Assembly (NCBI RefSeq): GCF_027533625.1 | Contig: NZ_JAQAGZ010000001.1 | Location: 558,001-622,000 of the forward strand | Length of the DNA stretch: 64,000 nucleotides | DNA from: Paenibacillus gyeongsangnamensis | GTDB lineage: Bacteria; Bacillota; Bacilli; Paenibacillales; NBRC-103111 | Direction: 5' to 3' | Part shown: positions 49,697-59,900 of the stretch, piece after piece | How the letters are laid out: each line of letters begins with the position of its first letter | Numbering within the stretch: the stretch's first letter is position 1 | Notes under the pieces: model-generated | What the model saw: the letters and a program-made list of their open reading frames with translations, nothing else | What the model was told of the DNA's origin: nothing | Databases searched by the model: none | Position numbers and translations under genes: made by a program

Positions 49697-50710
49697 GTGA
49701 CTGTGACAATTTATGATGTAGCCAGAGAAGCAGGCGTTTCCATGGCAACCGTATCACGCGTTGTCAACAACAATCCGAACGTGAAGCCGCAGACGCGGAA
49801 GAAAGTATTCGAAGCCATCGAACGCCTCGGCTATCGCCCGAATGCCGTTGCGAGGGGGCTCGCCAGCAAGAAAACAACCACCGTCGGCGTGGTGATTCCG
49901 GATATCTCGAACTCGATCTTCTCTGAAGTGGCCCGCGGCATCGAGGATATTGCCAACATGTATCACTACAATATTATTCTTTGCAATGCCGACAAGAAGA
50001 AGGAAAAGGAAATTCGCGTCGTCAATACGCTACTGGAGAAGCAAGTCGACGGATTGCTCTTCATGGGCGGCGTCATTACGGAAGATCATTTGCAGGCCTT
50101 CAAAACCTCTTCGGTTCCCGTCGTACTGTGCGCCACGACCGATGAGCACCACGCGATTCCTTCGGTGGACATCAATCACGAGAAGGCGGCGTTCGACGCC
50201 GTGAACGTGCTGATCGAGAACGGGCATCGGAGCATCGCGATGATCTCTGGGACGCTGCAGGATCCGGCCAACGGCTTCGCCCGCTACCAGGGCTATAAGA
50301 AGGCGCTGGAGGCGGCAGGCATTCCGCTTCGCGAAGACTATGTCCGCATAGGCAATTACAGGTATGAGTCGGGTCTTGAGCTGACGAAGTATTTCCTTGA
50401 GCTGGACGAGCGTCCAACCGCTATTTTTGCCGCTACGGACGAAATGGCGATCGGCGCGATTCATACTTTGCAGGATGAGGGTCTTAAGGTGCCGGAAGAT
50501 ATTTCGGTCATCAGCGTGGACAACATCCGGATGGCTTCCATGGTTCGGCCGCAGCTGACCACGGTAGCGCAGCCGATGTATGATATCGGAGCCGTAGCGA
50601 TGCGTCTCTTGACGAAGCTGATGAACAAGGAAACGAAGGATGCTTCGGAGCTGCAGCAGGTCATACTGCCGCATGAAGTCATTCATAGAAATTCGGTGGC
50701 TCATCGTTAA
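49697..50710 (+). CDS. ccpA: catabolite control protein A
   Basis: A 337-residue LacI/GalR-family global regulator that, with phosphorylated HPr-Ser, binds cre sites to repress or activate carbon genes. The N-terminus [20 protein letters not shown] and [20 protein letters not shown] match CcpA closely. The [20 protein letters not shown] segment and the C-terminal PLTTVAQP-like [20 protein letters not shown] are also typical. I take GTG 49697 because GGAGAG is at good distance; an ATG six bases upstream has too short a spacing. Its likely targets in this window include acsA/acuA and the sugar loci. Confidence 0.93.
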   Translation: MTVTIYDVAREAGVSMATVSRVVNNNPNVKPQTRKKVFEAIERLGYRPNAVARGLASKKTTTVGVVIPDISNSIFSEVARGIEDIANMYHYNIILCNADKKKEKEIRVVNTLLEKQVDGLLFMGGVITEDHLQAFKTSSVPVVLCATTDEHHAIPSVDINHEKAAFDAVNVLIENGHRSIAMISGTLQDPANGFARYQGYKKALEAAGIPLREDYVRIGNYRYESGLELTKYFLELDERPTAIFAATDEMAIGAIHTLQDEGLKVPEDISVISVDNIRMASMVRPQLTTVAQPMYDIGAVAMRLLTKLMNKETKDASELQQVILPHEVIHRNSVAHR

Positions 50711-50807
50711 TATGAGCCTCTTTCTTTTGTAGGGGGCGGCAGCGGTTTCGATGAACGAAAACCGGCCTCATGCATTTAAGTTTCAGGATCAGGGAGGAAC
50801 GAACGAT

Positions 50808-51512
50808 TTGGCATATGGAGTCATCGGCGTAATAGGTGCCATGAAAGAAGAAATCGAATTGTTTCACGGGCATATGGAGCAGGTGGAGGAGCAGGTGAAA
50901 GCAGGCGTCCGTTTCTACAAAGGGATATTCCGCGGACAAGCCATCGTGCTCTGCAAGTCGGGCGTAGGCAAGGTGAATGCCGCCGTAACGACGCAAATCC
51001 TGGCGGATACCTTCGGCGTGGATGCCGTTATTTTCACCGGGGTGGCCGGAGCCGTCGATCCGGAGCTGGAGGTTGGCGATATCGTCGTATCGACGGATTG
51101 CCTGCAGCACGATATGGACGTTACGGCGCTTGGCTTCCCGCGGGGAACGATCCCTTACGAGGAGGTGTCCTGCTTCGCTGCGGACGATCGTTTGCGGGAG
51201 CTGGCGGTCAGCGTCAGCGGAGACATCTTCGGCGGCAAGGTGAAGCAGGGACGAGTGCTTTCGGGCGATCAATTCATCGCCAGCCGTGAGACGGTCGGCC
51301 AGCTCCGCCGCGAGCTGAACGGGGCGTGTACGGAGATGGAAGGCGCCGCCGTAGCGCAGGTATGCTCCATGAACGGCATTCCGTTCGTTATCATCCGGTC
51401 GATGTCGGATAAGGCGGATGGATCGGCGCATGTGAATTTCGCCGAATTTACGGTTCAGGCTTCGGAGAACTCATACCGTATCGTGGAACAAATGCTGCAG
51501 CGGATTTCTTAG
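50808..51512 (+). CDS. mtnN: 5'-methylthioadenosine/S-adenosylhomocysteine nucleosidase
   Basis: A 234-residue nucleoside hydrolase that recycles methylthioadenosine and S-adenosylhomocysteine, needed for methionine salvage and the activated methyl cycle. The family start GVIGVIGAMKEEIE includes the catalytic Glu. Other landmarks are CKSGVGKVNAAVTTQ, FTGVAGA, DQFI, EMEGAAVAQV and SDKADGSA with the catalytic Asp. TTG 50808 gives the usual length and lies ten bases after GGGAGG. An ATG at 50751 is in frame and would add 19 residues not seen in the family. Confidence 0.9.
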   Translation: MAYGVIGVIGAMKEEIELFHGHMEQVEEQVKAGVRFYKGIFRGQAIVLCKSGVGKVNAAVTTQILADTFGVDAVIFTGVAGAVDPELEVGDIVVSTDCLQHDMDVTALGFPRGTIPYEEVSCFAADDRLRELAVSVSGDIFGGKVKQGRVLSGDQFIASRETVGQLRRELNGACTEMEGAAVAQVCSMNGIPFVIIRSMSDKADGSAHVNFAEFTVQASENSYRIVEQMLQRIS

Positions 51513-51544
51513 CACCTGCATAAAAGAAGGAGAGAACAGTACAA

Positions 51545-52930
51545 ATGGCATCTGTAACGATGGAACAAATCGTCGCTTTGGCGAAGCACCGGGGCTTTAT
51601 TTTTCCAGGGTCCGAAATTTACGGGGGTTTGGCGAATACTTGGGATTACGGTCCGCTCGGCGTCGAGCTTAAAAATAACATCAAGCGCGCCTGGTGGAAG
51701 AAATTTATCCAGCAGTCGCCCTTTAACGTAGGTCTGGACGCCGCGATTCTGATGAACCCGCAGGCGTGGGTCGCTTCCGGCCATGTCGGCAACTTCAACG
51801 ATCCGATGATCGATTGCAAGCAGTGTAAATCCCGCCACCGTGCGGATAAAATCATTGAGAATGCGCTGGCCGAGAAGGGCATCGAGGTCGTAGTGGACGG
51901 CATGACGTTCGATCAAATGATGGATCTGATCCGCGAGCATCATATCGTGTGCCCGGACTGCGGAGCTTTCGATTATACGGACATCCGTCAGTTCAACCTG
52001 ATGTTCAAGACGTTCCAGGGCGTAACGGAATCGAGCGCAAACGTAGTATACATGCGTCCGGAAACGGCGCAGGGGATCTTCGTGAACTTCAAAAACGTGC
52101 AGCGTACGATGCGCAAAAAGCTGCCGTTCGGCATCGGCCAGATCGGCAAGAGCTTCCGCAACGAAATTACGCCGGGCAACTTCACGTTCCGTACCCGCGA
52201 GTTCGAGCAAATGGAGCTTGAATTTTTCTGCAAGCCAGGCGAGGATCTGAAATGGTTCGAATTCTGGCGCGGCTTCTGCCGTGACTGGCTGCTGTCGGTA
52301 GGCGTGAAGGTAGAAAGCATCCGTTTGCGGGATCATTCCGAAGACGAGCTGTCGCATTACAGCAATGCGACAACGGATATCGAGTACAAATTCCCGTTCG
52401 GCTGGGGCGAGCTGTGGGGCATTGCGGACCGTACGGATTATGACCTGAAGCAGCATATGCAGCATTCCGGCGAGGACTTTAATTATATCGATCCGGAAAC
52501 GAACGAGCGCTATGTGCCATACTGTATCGAGCCGTCTCTCGGCGCCGACCGCGTGACGCTGGCGATTCTGATCGACTCGTACGAGGAGCAGCAGCTCGAA
52601 GGCGATGACAGCCGTACGGTGCTTCATTTGCATCCGGCGCTGGCGCCTTTCAAAGCGGCGATCTTCCCGTTGTCCAAGAAGCTCTCCGAGGGCGCTGGCA
52701 AAGTATTCGAGGAGCTGTCGAAGCACTTCCTCGTCGACTATGACGAGACAGGTTCTATCGGCAAGCGTTACCGCCGCCATGACGAGATCGGTACGCCGTT
52801 CTGCATCACCTACGATTTCGAGTCGGAGCAGGACGGGCAAGTGACCGTTCGCGACCGCGATACGATGGAGCAGACACGGATGCCGATCAGCGAGCTGAAG
52901 GCGTTTATCGAGGCCAAATTGGAGTTCTAA
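51545..52930 (+). CDS. glyQS: glycyl-tRNA synthetase, single-chain alpha2 type
   Basis: A 461-residue class II aminoacyl-tRNA synthetase of the eukaryote-like dimeric type. It begins [20 protein letters not shown] and [20 protein letters not shown]. Motif 2 lies around [20 protein letters not shown], the [10 protein letters not shown] stretch follows, and motif 3 is [13 protein letters not shown]. The C-terminal anticodon domain contains [15 protein letters not shown]. No T-box precedes it: it follows mtnN by 32 bases, so it is likely read from an upstream promoter. RBS AAGGAGAG. Confidence 0.94.
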   Translation: MASVTMEQIVALAKHRGFIFPGSEIYGGLANTWDYGPLGVELKNNIKRAWWKKFIQQSPFNVGLDAAILMNPQAWVASGHVGNFNDPMIDCKQCKSRHRADKIIENALAEKGIEVVVDGMTFDQMMDLIREHHIVCPDCGAFDYTDIRQFNLMFKTFQGVTESSANVVYMRPETAQGIFVNFKNVQRTMRKKLPFGIGQIGKSFRNEITPGNFTFRTREFEQMELEFFCKPGEDLKWFEFWRGFCRDWLLSVGVKVESIRLRDHSEDELSHYSNATTDIEYKFPFGWGELWGIADRTDYDLKQHMQHSGEDFNYIDPETNERYVPYCIEPSLGADRVTLAILIDSYEEQQLEGDDSRTVLHLHPALAPFKAAIFPLSKKLSEGAGKVFEELSKHFLVDYDETGSIGKRYRRHDEIGTPFCITYDFESEQDGQVTVRDRDTMEQTRMPISELKAFIEAKLEF

Positions 52931-52944
52931 TCAGGTAAAAAGAC

Positions 52945-52978
52945 AAACCCGCATCCTGCTCAAGGATGCGGGTTTTTT
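52945..52978 (+). terminator. terminator of glyQS
   Basis: AAACCCGCATCCT and AGGATGCGGGTTTTTT form a perfect stem and T-run. R1 copy 7 starts three bases later. Confidence 0.92.
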
Positions 52979-52980
52979 GA

Positions 52981-53082
52981 GTTAATAAGAATTTATAAGT
53001 TTTCGTAGCTTATCGCTTCGCATCAACCTTGATAAACGCACTGGTCCTTGTAAGACAAGGACGGCGTAGCCGTTTAACCTGG
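52981..53082 (+). repeat. R1 dispersed repeat, copy 7
   Basis: A full 102-bp copy from GTTAATAAG to TTTAACCTGG. It lies between the glyQS terminator and the 3' end of convergent acuC. The first hairpin has the wobble form ATAAGTT/AGCTTAT. Confidence 0.88.
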
Positions 53083-53115
53083 ACTCTACGGAACATTGAA
53101 GTCCGCTTGCCTGGT

Positions 53116-54294
53116 TTAGGGAAGATAAAGCGTCGCCAGCTCTTTGGTATGCCGGTTTTTCTCGGTAATCTCGCGGCGGCGGGGCATCGGCTCCCAGGCG
53201 TCCACCGGGTCAAGCCAAGTTTCCGGGAGCGGTCCGGGGCTTCGCGGCTGCCATCGGGCAAGCCAAGCCTCGGGCAGCCGCAAGCCCGGCTGCAGCTCCA
53301 GCTCGCGGATGATCGGATGGTCGCTCATTTCCAGCCAAAGCAGGCCCCATGCGCGGGGGACGACACGCCATATGTCATAGCCGCCGCCGCCCAAGGCAAC
53401 CCAGCGTCCCTTGCAATATTGATGGGCCAGTCGGTGAATGAACCGCGGCATCTCGCGGTAGATTTCCATGCTGCAGTGAATATGCGCCAGCGGATCGAAC
53501 GCATGGGCATCGCAGCCGTGCTGGGAAACGATAAGATCGGGCTTGAACTGAGCCGCTGTACGGCTCAGCACATCCTTAAAGCACTCGAGCCACGACTCGT
53601 CCTCCGTATAAGGCTCAAGCGGCACGTTGACCGTCGTTCCGAAGCCTTCGCCCGCTCCGCGCTCCGCAACGCCGCCCGTGCCCGGGAACAAATATTTTCC
53701 CGTCTCGTGAATCGAGAACGTACAGACGTCGGGATCCGTGTAGAAGCTCCACTGAACGCCGTCCCCATGATGGACATCCGTGTCGATATAGAGGATGCGT
53801 ACACCGTACGTTCGCTTGGCATGCTCGATTGCGACGGCCGCATCATTGTAAACGCAAAAGCCCGCACCCTTGCTCGGCATCGCATGATGTAGTCCTCCGC
53901 CCAAATGAAGGGCGTGCAAGGCTTTGCCGGTCATGACCTCATCCACGGCAAGCAGCGAGCCTCCGACGATCGCTGCGGTCGCTTCATGCATACCCGGGAA
54001 GCACGGCGTGTCCTCGGTATCGAGCCCGTACTGCTCCGCCCGCCGAAGCCAATCCTCCGCAGGAGAGGCCTCGCTAAGCGCTTTCACGGCGGCGACGTAC
54101 TCGGCGCTGTGAACGGCAAGCAGTTTGGCTTCATCAGCGGATACCGGGTCGCTGATAGCCTCCTCCGGCAGCGCGCCGGCGGCCCTGAGAAGGTCGGCCG
54201 TCAGCACCAGCCGCTGCTGATTGAAAGGATGGGTGTCGTTGAAGCGGTACGCGGTTTGCTTCTCGTTATAAATAAACGTTGCCTTGGCATTCAT
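53116..54294 (-). CDS. acuC: acetoin utilization deacetylase AcuC
   Basis: A 392-residue class I histone deacetylase-like enzyme; in Bacillus AcuC removes the acetyl group from acetyl-CoA synthetase, reactivating it. The zinc and catalytic residues are in LGGGLHHAMPSKGAGFCVYN, DTDVHHGDGVQWSFY and the DxH-type SQHGCDAHAFDPLAH, and GGGGYDI comes near the end. It lies 15 bases after acuA's stop on the minus strand. The acuB gene, usually between the two, is absent. ATG 54294 is supported by the GAATAGCTATG context only weakly (GGGAGCGAATAGCT upstream). Opposite acsA, the three form a regulatory circuit. Confidence 0.92.
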   Translation of the reverse strand: MNAKATFIYNEKQTAYRFNDTHPFNQQRLVLTADLLRAAGALPEEAISDPVSADEAKLLAVHSAEYVAAVKALSEASPAEDWLRRAEQYGLDTEDTPCFPGMHEATAAIVGGSLLAVDEVMTGKALHALHLGGGLHHAMPSKGAGFCVYNDAAVAIEHAKRTYGVRILYIDTDVHHGDGVQWSFYTDPDVCTFSIHETGKYLFPGTGGVAERGAGEGFGTTVNVPLEPYTEDESWLECFKDVLSRTAAQFKPDLIVSQHGCDAHAFDPLAHIHCSMEIYREMPRFIHRLAHQYCKGRWVALGGGGYDIWRVVPRAWGLLWLEMSDHPIIRELELQPGLRLPEAWLARWQPRSPGPLPETWLDPVDAWEPMPRRREITEKNRHTKELATLYLP

Positions 54295-54309
54295 AGCTAT
54301 TCGCTCCCA

Positions 54310-54942
54310 TCAATACATGAACCGCTGCCGGAACCGGACACGGTCGAATTGCTCCACGGAAGAAAGGGGGACATTCTTGCCGATGCGAACCATCAAGCAG
54401 TTGGCGGGATGTGAGCAGATCTCCGGGTCGTCGGTGGCAAACCAAACCATGTCGACGCTTTTCATCAGCTTCTCCATCATGTCGCGGTACTGCCAGACGG
54501 TTAATCCGCTTTTCTCCAGGTCCCAGTGCCAATAATATTCGGTTGTAAACGTAATGACATTCTCAAGCTGACCGCCTTCGAAGGCAAGCTTGATCAATTG
54601 TTTGCCGAGACCGAGTCCGCGGAATTCGTCCGCCACCTCGATTGCTCCCAGTTCTATGAGATCGTCCATCCCGCCCTCAGACCAACGTTCCAGCTCGTCC
54701 GGGTAATGAAAGGTGACGTAGCCGACCAGCTGGTCCTTCAGGCGCGCGGCAATAATGCGTCCCTCTGGCAGCCCGGCGATTTCAACCAGCGCTTCAAATT
54801 GCTCCTTCGGACGGCGGAAAGCATCGAGGTCCGGGTGCATGGTATACGTTCGCAGCGTCTCTGGGGGAACCGGACCTTCAACGACAATGTTTCCGCCCGG
54901 GCAGGGGATGCCTAAAGCATGATACTTTTTAATGTGCTGCAT
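54310..54942 (-). CDS. acuA: acetoin utilization acetyltransferase AcuA
   Basis: A 210-residue GNAT enzyme that in Bacillus acetylates the active-site lysine of AcsA and switches it off. It begins MQHIKKYHAL and contains PVPPETLRTYTMHPDLDAFR, GAIEVADEFRGLGLGKQLIK (the acetyl-CoA loop), and TTEYYWHWDLEKSGLTVWQY. ATG 54942 follows GAAGGGGCGG; the frame stays open for another 1.7 kb upstream, antisense to acsA, but that extension is not coding. The gene is divergent from acsA and followed by acuC, so modifier, demodifier and target are encoded together. Confidence 0.9.
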   Translation of the reverse strand: MQHIKKYHALGIPCPGGNIVVEGPVPPETLRTYTMHPDLDAFRRPKEQFEALVEIAGLPEGRIIAARLKDQLVGYVTFHYPDELERWSEGGMDDLIELGAIEVADEFRGLGLGKQLIKLAFEGGQLENVITFTTEYYWHWDLEKSGLTVWQYRDMMEKLMKSVDMVWFATDDPEICSHPANCLMVRIGKNVPLSSVEQFDRVRFRQRFMY

Positions 54943-55053
54943 GGGTGTGTGCCGCCCCTTCCAGAGATTTTCTTCCTTAGCATAACAAAAAAATAGCCCA
55001 AGAGAAAGCCGTGTGATATAATGAAAAACGTGATTATAGCATTCAAAGCAGTG

Positions 55054-55068
55054 ATGTAAGCGTTTCAT
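55054..55068. promoter_or_regulatory. possible catabolite-responsive element between acuA and acsA
   Basis: ATGTAAGCGTTTCAT, within the imperfect palindrome GATGTAA-GCG-TTTCATC, resembles the cre pattern TGWAANCGNTNWCA but is one base short in the right arm. CcpA is encoded 5 kb away, and acsA is CcpA-repressed in Bacillus. A TATAAT box at 55017-55022 and, on the other strand, CTATAAT near 55036 are possible promoters. Confidence 0.4.
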
Positions 55069-55107
55069 CTGTAACGTAAAAAGAGATGGGATTGGGAGGG
55101 TAATGAC

Positions 55108-56835
55108 ATGGACCACATCAACGTAGAAAGCATTGCACCCGCAGCTAAGACATCGAATATGAAAAATTACGAGCAGGAGCGGGCGGATTTTTCCTGGGAA
55201 GCCATTGAGAAGACCTTCAGCTGGTCGCAAACCGGCAAGGTCAACATGGCTCACGAGGCGATCGACCGTCACGCGGATTCGGCTCTCCGGGACAAAATCG
55301 CGCTGTATTACAGCGACGATAAACGGGACGAGAAATATACGTATTACGAAATGAAGCAGCAATCGAACCGGTTCGGGAACGTGCTGCGCAAGCTTGGAAT
55401 CGCAAAAGGCGACCGCGTATTCATCTTCATGCCGCGGACGCCGGAATTGTACTTTTCGCTGCTCGGCACGCTCAAGATCGGCGCCGTCGTCGGACCGCTC
55501 TTCGAGGCGTTCATGGAAACGGCGGTGAAGGACCGTCTTCTGGACAGCGAAGCGGTGGCCATTATTACGACGCCTTCGCAGCTGCCCCGCGTTCCGGTGA
55601 GCGAATTGCCGAATTTGAAGCATGTGATTCTCGTAGGACACGATCTGCCTCCGTTGTCCGACGGGCAGGTGGATTTCTATAAAGAAATGGAAGCCGCTTC
55701 TGACGAACTCGAGCTCGAGTGGGTGGACCGCGAGGACGGCCTGCTCATTCACTATACGTCCGGATCTACCGGCAAGCCAAAGGGCGTATTTCATGTTCAT
55801 AACGCCATGCTGCAGCATTATTACACGGGCCGGGTCGTGCTCGATCTGCAGCCTGACGATGTGTACTGGTGCACGGCCGACCCGGGTTGGGTTACAGGAA
55901 CCTCGTACGGCATTTTCGCTCCATGGCTTAACGGGGCGACCAACGTCATTCGCGGCGGCCGTTTCAGTCCGCAGGACTGGTACCGTACGATCGAGCGCTA
56001 CCAGGTAACGGTATGGTATAGCGCGCCGACAGCCTTCCGCATGCTGATGGGGGCCGGAGACGATACGGTGAAGCAGTTCGATCTGTCCTCGCTGCGCCAC
56101 GTGCTGAGTGTAGGAGAGCCTCTGAATCCGGAGGTGGTACGCTGGGGGCTCAAGGTATACGGTCAGCGTATTCACGATACGTGGTGGATGACGGAAACCG
56201 GCGGACAGCTGATTTGCAACTATCCGTGCATGGCGATTCGTCCGGGCTCGATGGGCAAGCCGCTGCCTGGCGTAGAAGCGGCCATTATCGATGATGCCGG
56301 GAACGTTCTTCCGCCGTATCGGATGGGCAATTTGGCCATCAAGACGCCGTGGCCGTCCATGATGCGCAAGATTTGGAACAACCCGGCTAAATATGATGAA
56401 TATTTCCGTATTTCCGGTTGGTATATTTCGGGGGATTCGGCTTACATGGATGAAGACGGCTACTTCTGGTTCCAAGGCCGGATCGACGACGTCATCAATA
56501 CGGCAGGCGAACGTGTAGGACCGTTTGAAGTCGAGAGCAAGCTGGTGGAGCATCCTGCCGTTGCTGAAGCGGGCGTGATCGGGAAGCCGGATCCGATGCG
56601 CGGCGAGATCATCAAAGCGTTCATCGCGCTGCGTGAAGGCTTCGAACCGTCGGAGGAGCTGAAGGCCGACATCTCCAAGTTCGTCAAGGAAGGATTGTCC
56701 GCCCATGCGGCCCCGCGCGAGATCGAGTTCAAGGATAAGCTTCCCAAAACCCGTAGCGGTAAAATCATGCGCCGCGTCCTGAAGGCGTGGGAGCTGAATT
56801 TGCCGACTGGCGACTTATCTACGATCGAAGATTAA
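55108..56835 (+). CDS. acsA: acetyl-CoA synthetase
   Basis: A 575-residue AMP-forming acyl-adenylate enzyme making acetyl-CoA from acetate, ATP and CoA. Landmarks are the P-loop YTSGSTGKPKGV, DTWWMTETGGQ, the hinge region YISGDSAYMDEDGYFWFQGR followed by DDVINTAGERVGPFEVES, and the C-terminal catalytic lysine K552 in RSGKIMRRV, the site AcuA acetylates in Bacillus. Length is the Bacillus type. RBS TTGGGAGGG. It is divergent from acuA-acuC and terminated by a strong hairpin. Regulation is predicted at two levels: CcpA at the promoter, and acetylation of K552. Confidence 0.94.
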   Translation: MDHINVESIAPAAKTSNMKNYEQERADFSWEAIEKTFSWSQTGKVNMAHEAIDRHADSALRDKIALYYSDDKRDEKYTYYEMKQQSNRFGNVLRKLGIAKGDRVFIFMPRTPELYFSLLGTLKIGAVVGPLFEAFMETAVKDRLLDSEAVAIITTPSQLPRVPVSELPNLKHVILVGHDLPPLSDGQVDFYKEMEAASDELELEWVDREDGLLIHYTSGSTGKPKGVFHVHNAMLQHYYTGRVVLDLQPDDVYWCTADPGWVTGTSYGIFAPWLNGATNVIRGGRFSPQDWYRTIERYQVTVWYSAPTAFRMLMGAGDDTVKQFDLSSLRHVLSVGEPLNPEVVRWGLKVYGQRIHDTWWMTETGGQLICNYPCMAIRPGSMGKPLPGVEAAIIDDAGNVLPPYRMGNLAIKTPWPSMMRKIWNNPAKYDEYFRISGWYISGDSAYMDEDGYFWFQGRIDDVINTAGERVGPFEVESKLVEHPAVAEAGVIGKPDPMRGEIIKAFIALREGFEPSEELKADISKFVKEGLSAHAAPREIEFKDKLPKTRSGKIMRRVLKAWELNLPTGDLSTIED

Positions 56836-56844
56836 TGTCATAAC

Positions 56845-56886
56845 AAAAAGCCTGATCCCGGTGTTCTCGCGGGATCAGGCTTTTTT
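56845..56886. terminator. bidirectional terminator, acsA and pbp
   Basis: AAAAAGCCTGATCCC and GGGATCAGGCTTTTTT form a perfect stem with A- and T-runs. Confidence 0.93.
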
Positions 56887-56916
56887 CGTACGTCTGGAAG
56901 GAAAGCCGGAGCTTGT

Positions 56917-59900
56917 TTATTTCTTGTACCGGACGGAAGCGGAAGGCTTCGATTCACCGATATCGTTCGTTGCGGTGATGCGATAGTAGCCGTCGAAGGA
57001 TACCGCATAATACTTAAACGCCGTCGCTCCGGCTACCGTCCCCAGCTTGGAATAGGTGCCGTTTTCTTTATCGCTGTAGTAGATCGTGTAATGTTTAATT
57101 ATATCCTTATCCGCATTCGCCTTCCACTTCAGATCAATGCCCCCTCCGCTGGGGGTGATGGACAGGCCGGCCGGGGAAGCCGGCGCTTCCTTCGCGGGCG
57201 GTCCGCCTGCTCTGTCCGTGCCGCTGCCGGACCCTGTGCCGCCCGCTGCGCTTCCCCCCATGCCGGTTTTGATCGGCGCAGAGCCGTCGTCACTCGGGGT
57301 CAGGAACAGAAGGTCCATGATCGTGCCGTCCGTATAGGCCGCCTTGCTGGGTGCAGATTCTTTGCCTGCCACATCTACCGCGGTGACGTAATAACCGTAG
57401 ATGGCTCCCCCCGGGGTATTATCCGTAAATTTCGTCTCGTTCCCGGCCATGACGACTTTGCCTCCAACTCGTTTAAAGCTGCCGCGGTTTACGGATTTGT
57501 ATAAACGATAGCCTACCACATCGGTGCTCGGGCTTGCCTGGAACGTGATTACGCTGGCGTCACCGGAATGGGTGGCTACGACTGTCGTCGGCTCGACAGG
57601 CGGTTTGCCGTCGTCCTTCCGGGGATCGGTCTCCGACGGCGCATCCTCTTCGTAGTCCTGAGGCCGGTAGAAATCCAGCGGGCGCTTGCGATCGTCCGGC
57701 ACCTTATCCAGAATGGAAGCGAGCTCGCGGAACAGCGGCCCCAGAGGCTTCTCCCGCTTGATTACGGTCTTCTCTTCCACAAAGTCGGAAGGCGTCTCCG
57801 GCTGAGCGATATAATTGATTCCATTGTAAGAAACAATCGGCAGACGAACCATGACGTTATCTTCTTCCGTCGGCACGAACTTCTTGTTGAATAAATCGGT
57901 TACGAGCTTCCCTGCTTGGGTAACGGCTTCGCTCGGGAGCTTGCCGGAGAGGCTGGATACCGTCATCTCCACGATATCGTCCGGCCGCTTGAATTCCTTG
58001 GTCGGGAATAACGCCGGCTTCTTGTCGATGGCCATGTCCATAGCCATGGCCCAAATGTTCTTGGCGCGGTTCGTACCCCCGGTTTTCTTGCTGAGCTTGT
58101 TGACTGGCAGCTCGTATCCCGCCCAAACGCCAAGGGTAATATCGGGCGTATAGCCCATAAACCAGGCGTCCGCGTCGTCCTGGGTAGAACCGGTTTTGCC
58201 GACGATCGGCACCTTGCCGTAATGCTTGAATTTGCTCATTAAATCCGTAGCCGTTCCTGCGGTGATGACGGTACGCATCATATCGCTCATGAGGTAGGCG
58301 GTTTGCGCCGAGAACACGGTGCTGGGCTTCTGCTCATGCTCATAGATCGTCTTGCCGCTCGAATCCGTAATTTTGCGGATGATGAACGCTTCGTTGAATA
58401 CGCCTTTATTGTCGATCGTCGCATAGGCGTTCGTCAATTCCTTAACCGAGGTTCCGTACTTCAGTCCCCCGATGACGCCGGTTTGCGAGAAATAATCGTC
58501 CTTCGTGATCGAATGGATCCCCATTTTCTGGGCATAGTCCCATGCGGTATTGATGCCGACCACGTCGAGAAACAGCTTGATGGCCGGAATGTTGTAGGAT
58601 TGGTTCAGCGCCCGCCGCGCCGTGATGAGGCCATGGTAGCCATCGTCCCAGTTCTCGGGAATATGGTATCCGTATTTGGTGCCGTCCTTTAAAATAACCG
58701 GAGCGTCGTCGATGACCGAAGCCGGTCCGATGGCGCCTTTCTCGATGGCCGGGATGTAAGCGGCAATCGGCTTCATCGTCGATCCGGGCTGCCGGAAGGC
58801 TTGGGTCGCATGGTTAAGCTGCTCCTTGAAGAAGTCGCGGCCTTCGATCATACCGAGGATCGCTCCGGTCTTGCTGTCCATCATGACGGCGCCGATCTGC
58901 TCGTCTCCTTTTACCGGATCGGTGGGGGAGAAATTGTCCTTGTTCTCGGCGATGGCGTGCATCCCTTCGTAAATATCTTTATCGATGGTCGTATAGACAT
59001 GATAGCCGCCCCGGTTCAGCTGCGCCTGCATATTTTTCAGCGCTTCGTTATAGGCTTCCGGGCTTTTCTGAGGATCCAGCTTCGGCTGCTCTACCTTCAC
59101 CAGCGTTTTAACCGCTTCCTTCTCCACCTCAATCATCAGATACGGGTATGTAGAATACGCTTTCTTCTGCTTCTCGGCCAAAGATCCCTTCAAATCGAAG
59201 GCGAGCGCCTCCTGGTATTGCTGGTCGCTGATCTTGCCCTCCTCCAGCATGCGCCGCAGGACAAGCTGCTCGCGCTGGACGGCACGCTTGAAGGCGGAGC
59301 TGTCGAACTCCCCTTTGCTGTTAAAAGCGGAATAATTGCTCGGCAATTGGGGCAGCCCGGCCAAATAAGCGGCCTGCGCGGTGCTGAGCTTCGACAAATC
59401 GTCGATATTGAAGATGCCCTTGGCCGCGGCCTTGATGCCGTACAAGTTATAACCGGCGGAGCCGTTGCCGTACGGGATTTTGTTCAAATAAGCGAGCAGA
59501 ATCTCATCCTTGGACATCAGCCGTTCCATCCGCAGCGCGAGAAAAATTTCCTTCGCCTTCCGGCTGTCGGCCTTGTCTAATGTAAGGAACACCCGGCGCG
59601 CGAGCTGCTGGGTAATCGTGCTGCCGCCGGTTTGAACGTCTTGCCGCAGAAACTTCTGTACAATCGCGCGCAGCGTACTTTTCAGATCGATGCCGTGATG
59701 CTGATAGAAATTGTTGTCCTCGATGGCCAGTACGGCGTCCTGAACGACCTTGGGAATTTCCGCCAGCTCCGCCAGCCGCCGGTCTTCTTCGGATCGAAGC
59801 TGTCCCATCACGGAATCGTCACCGAAGTAGACGAAGCCGGTTAAAACGTTCTCCTGCACCTGGGCCGTCATCGCTTCCTTCGTGCGTACCGGGTCGTCCT

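Noticed and set aside
54310-56706. A 798-codon open frame on the minus strand that includes acuA
   Set aside because: Only the last 210 codons have a ribosome site and AcuA motifs. The upstream part is antisense to acsA and the intergenic region, with no family pattern.
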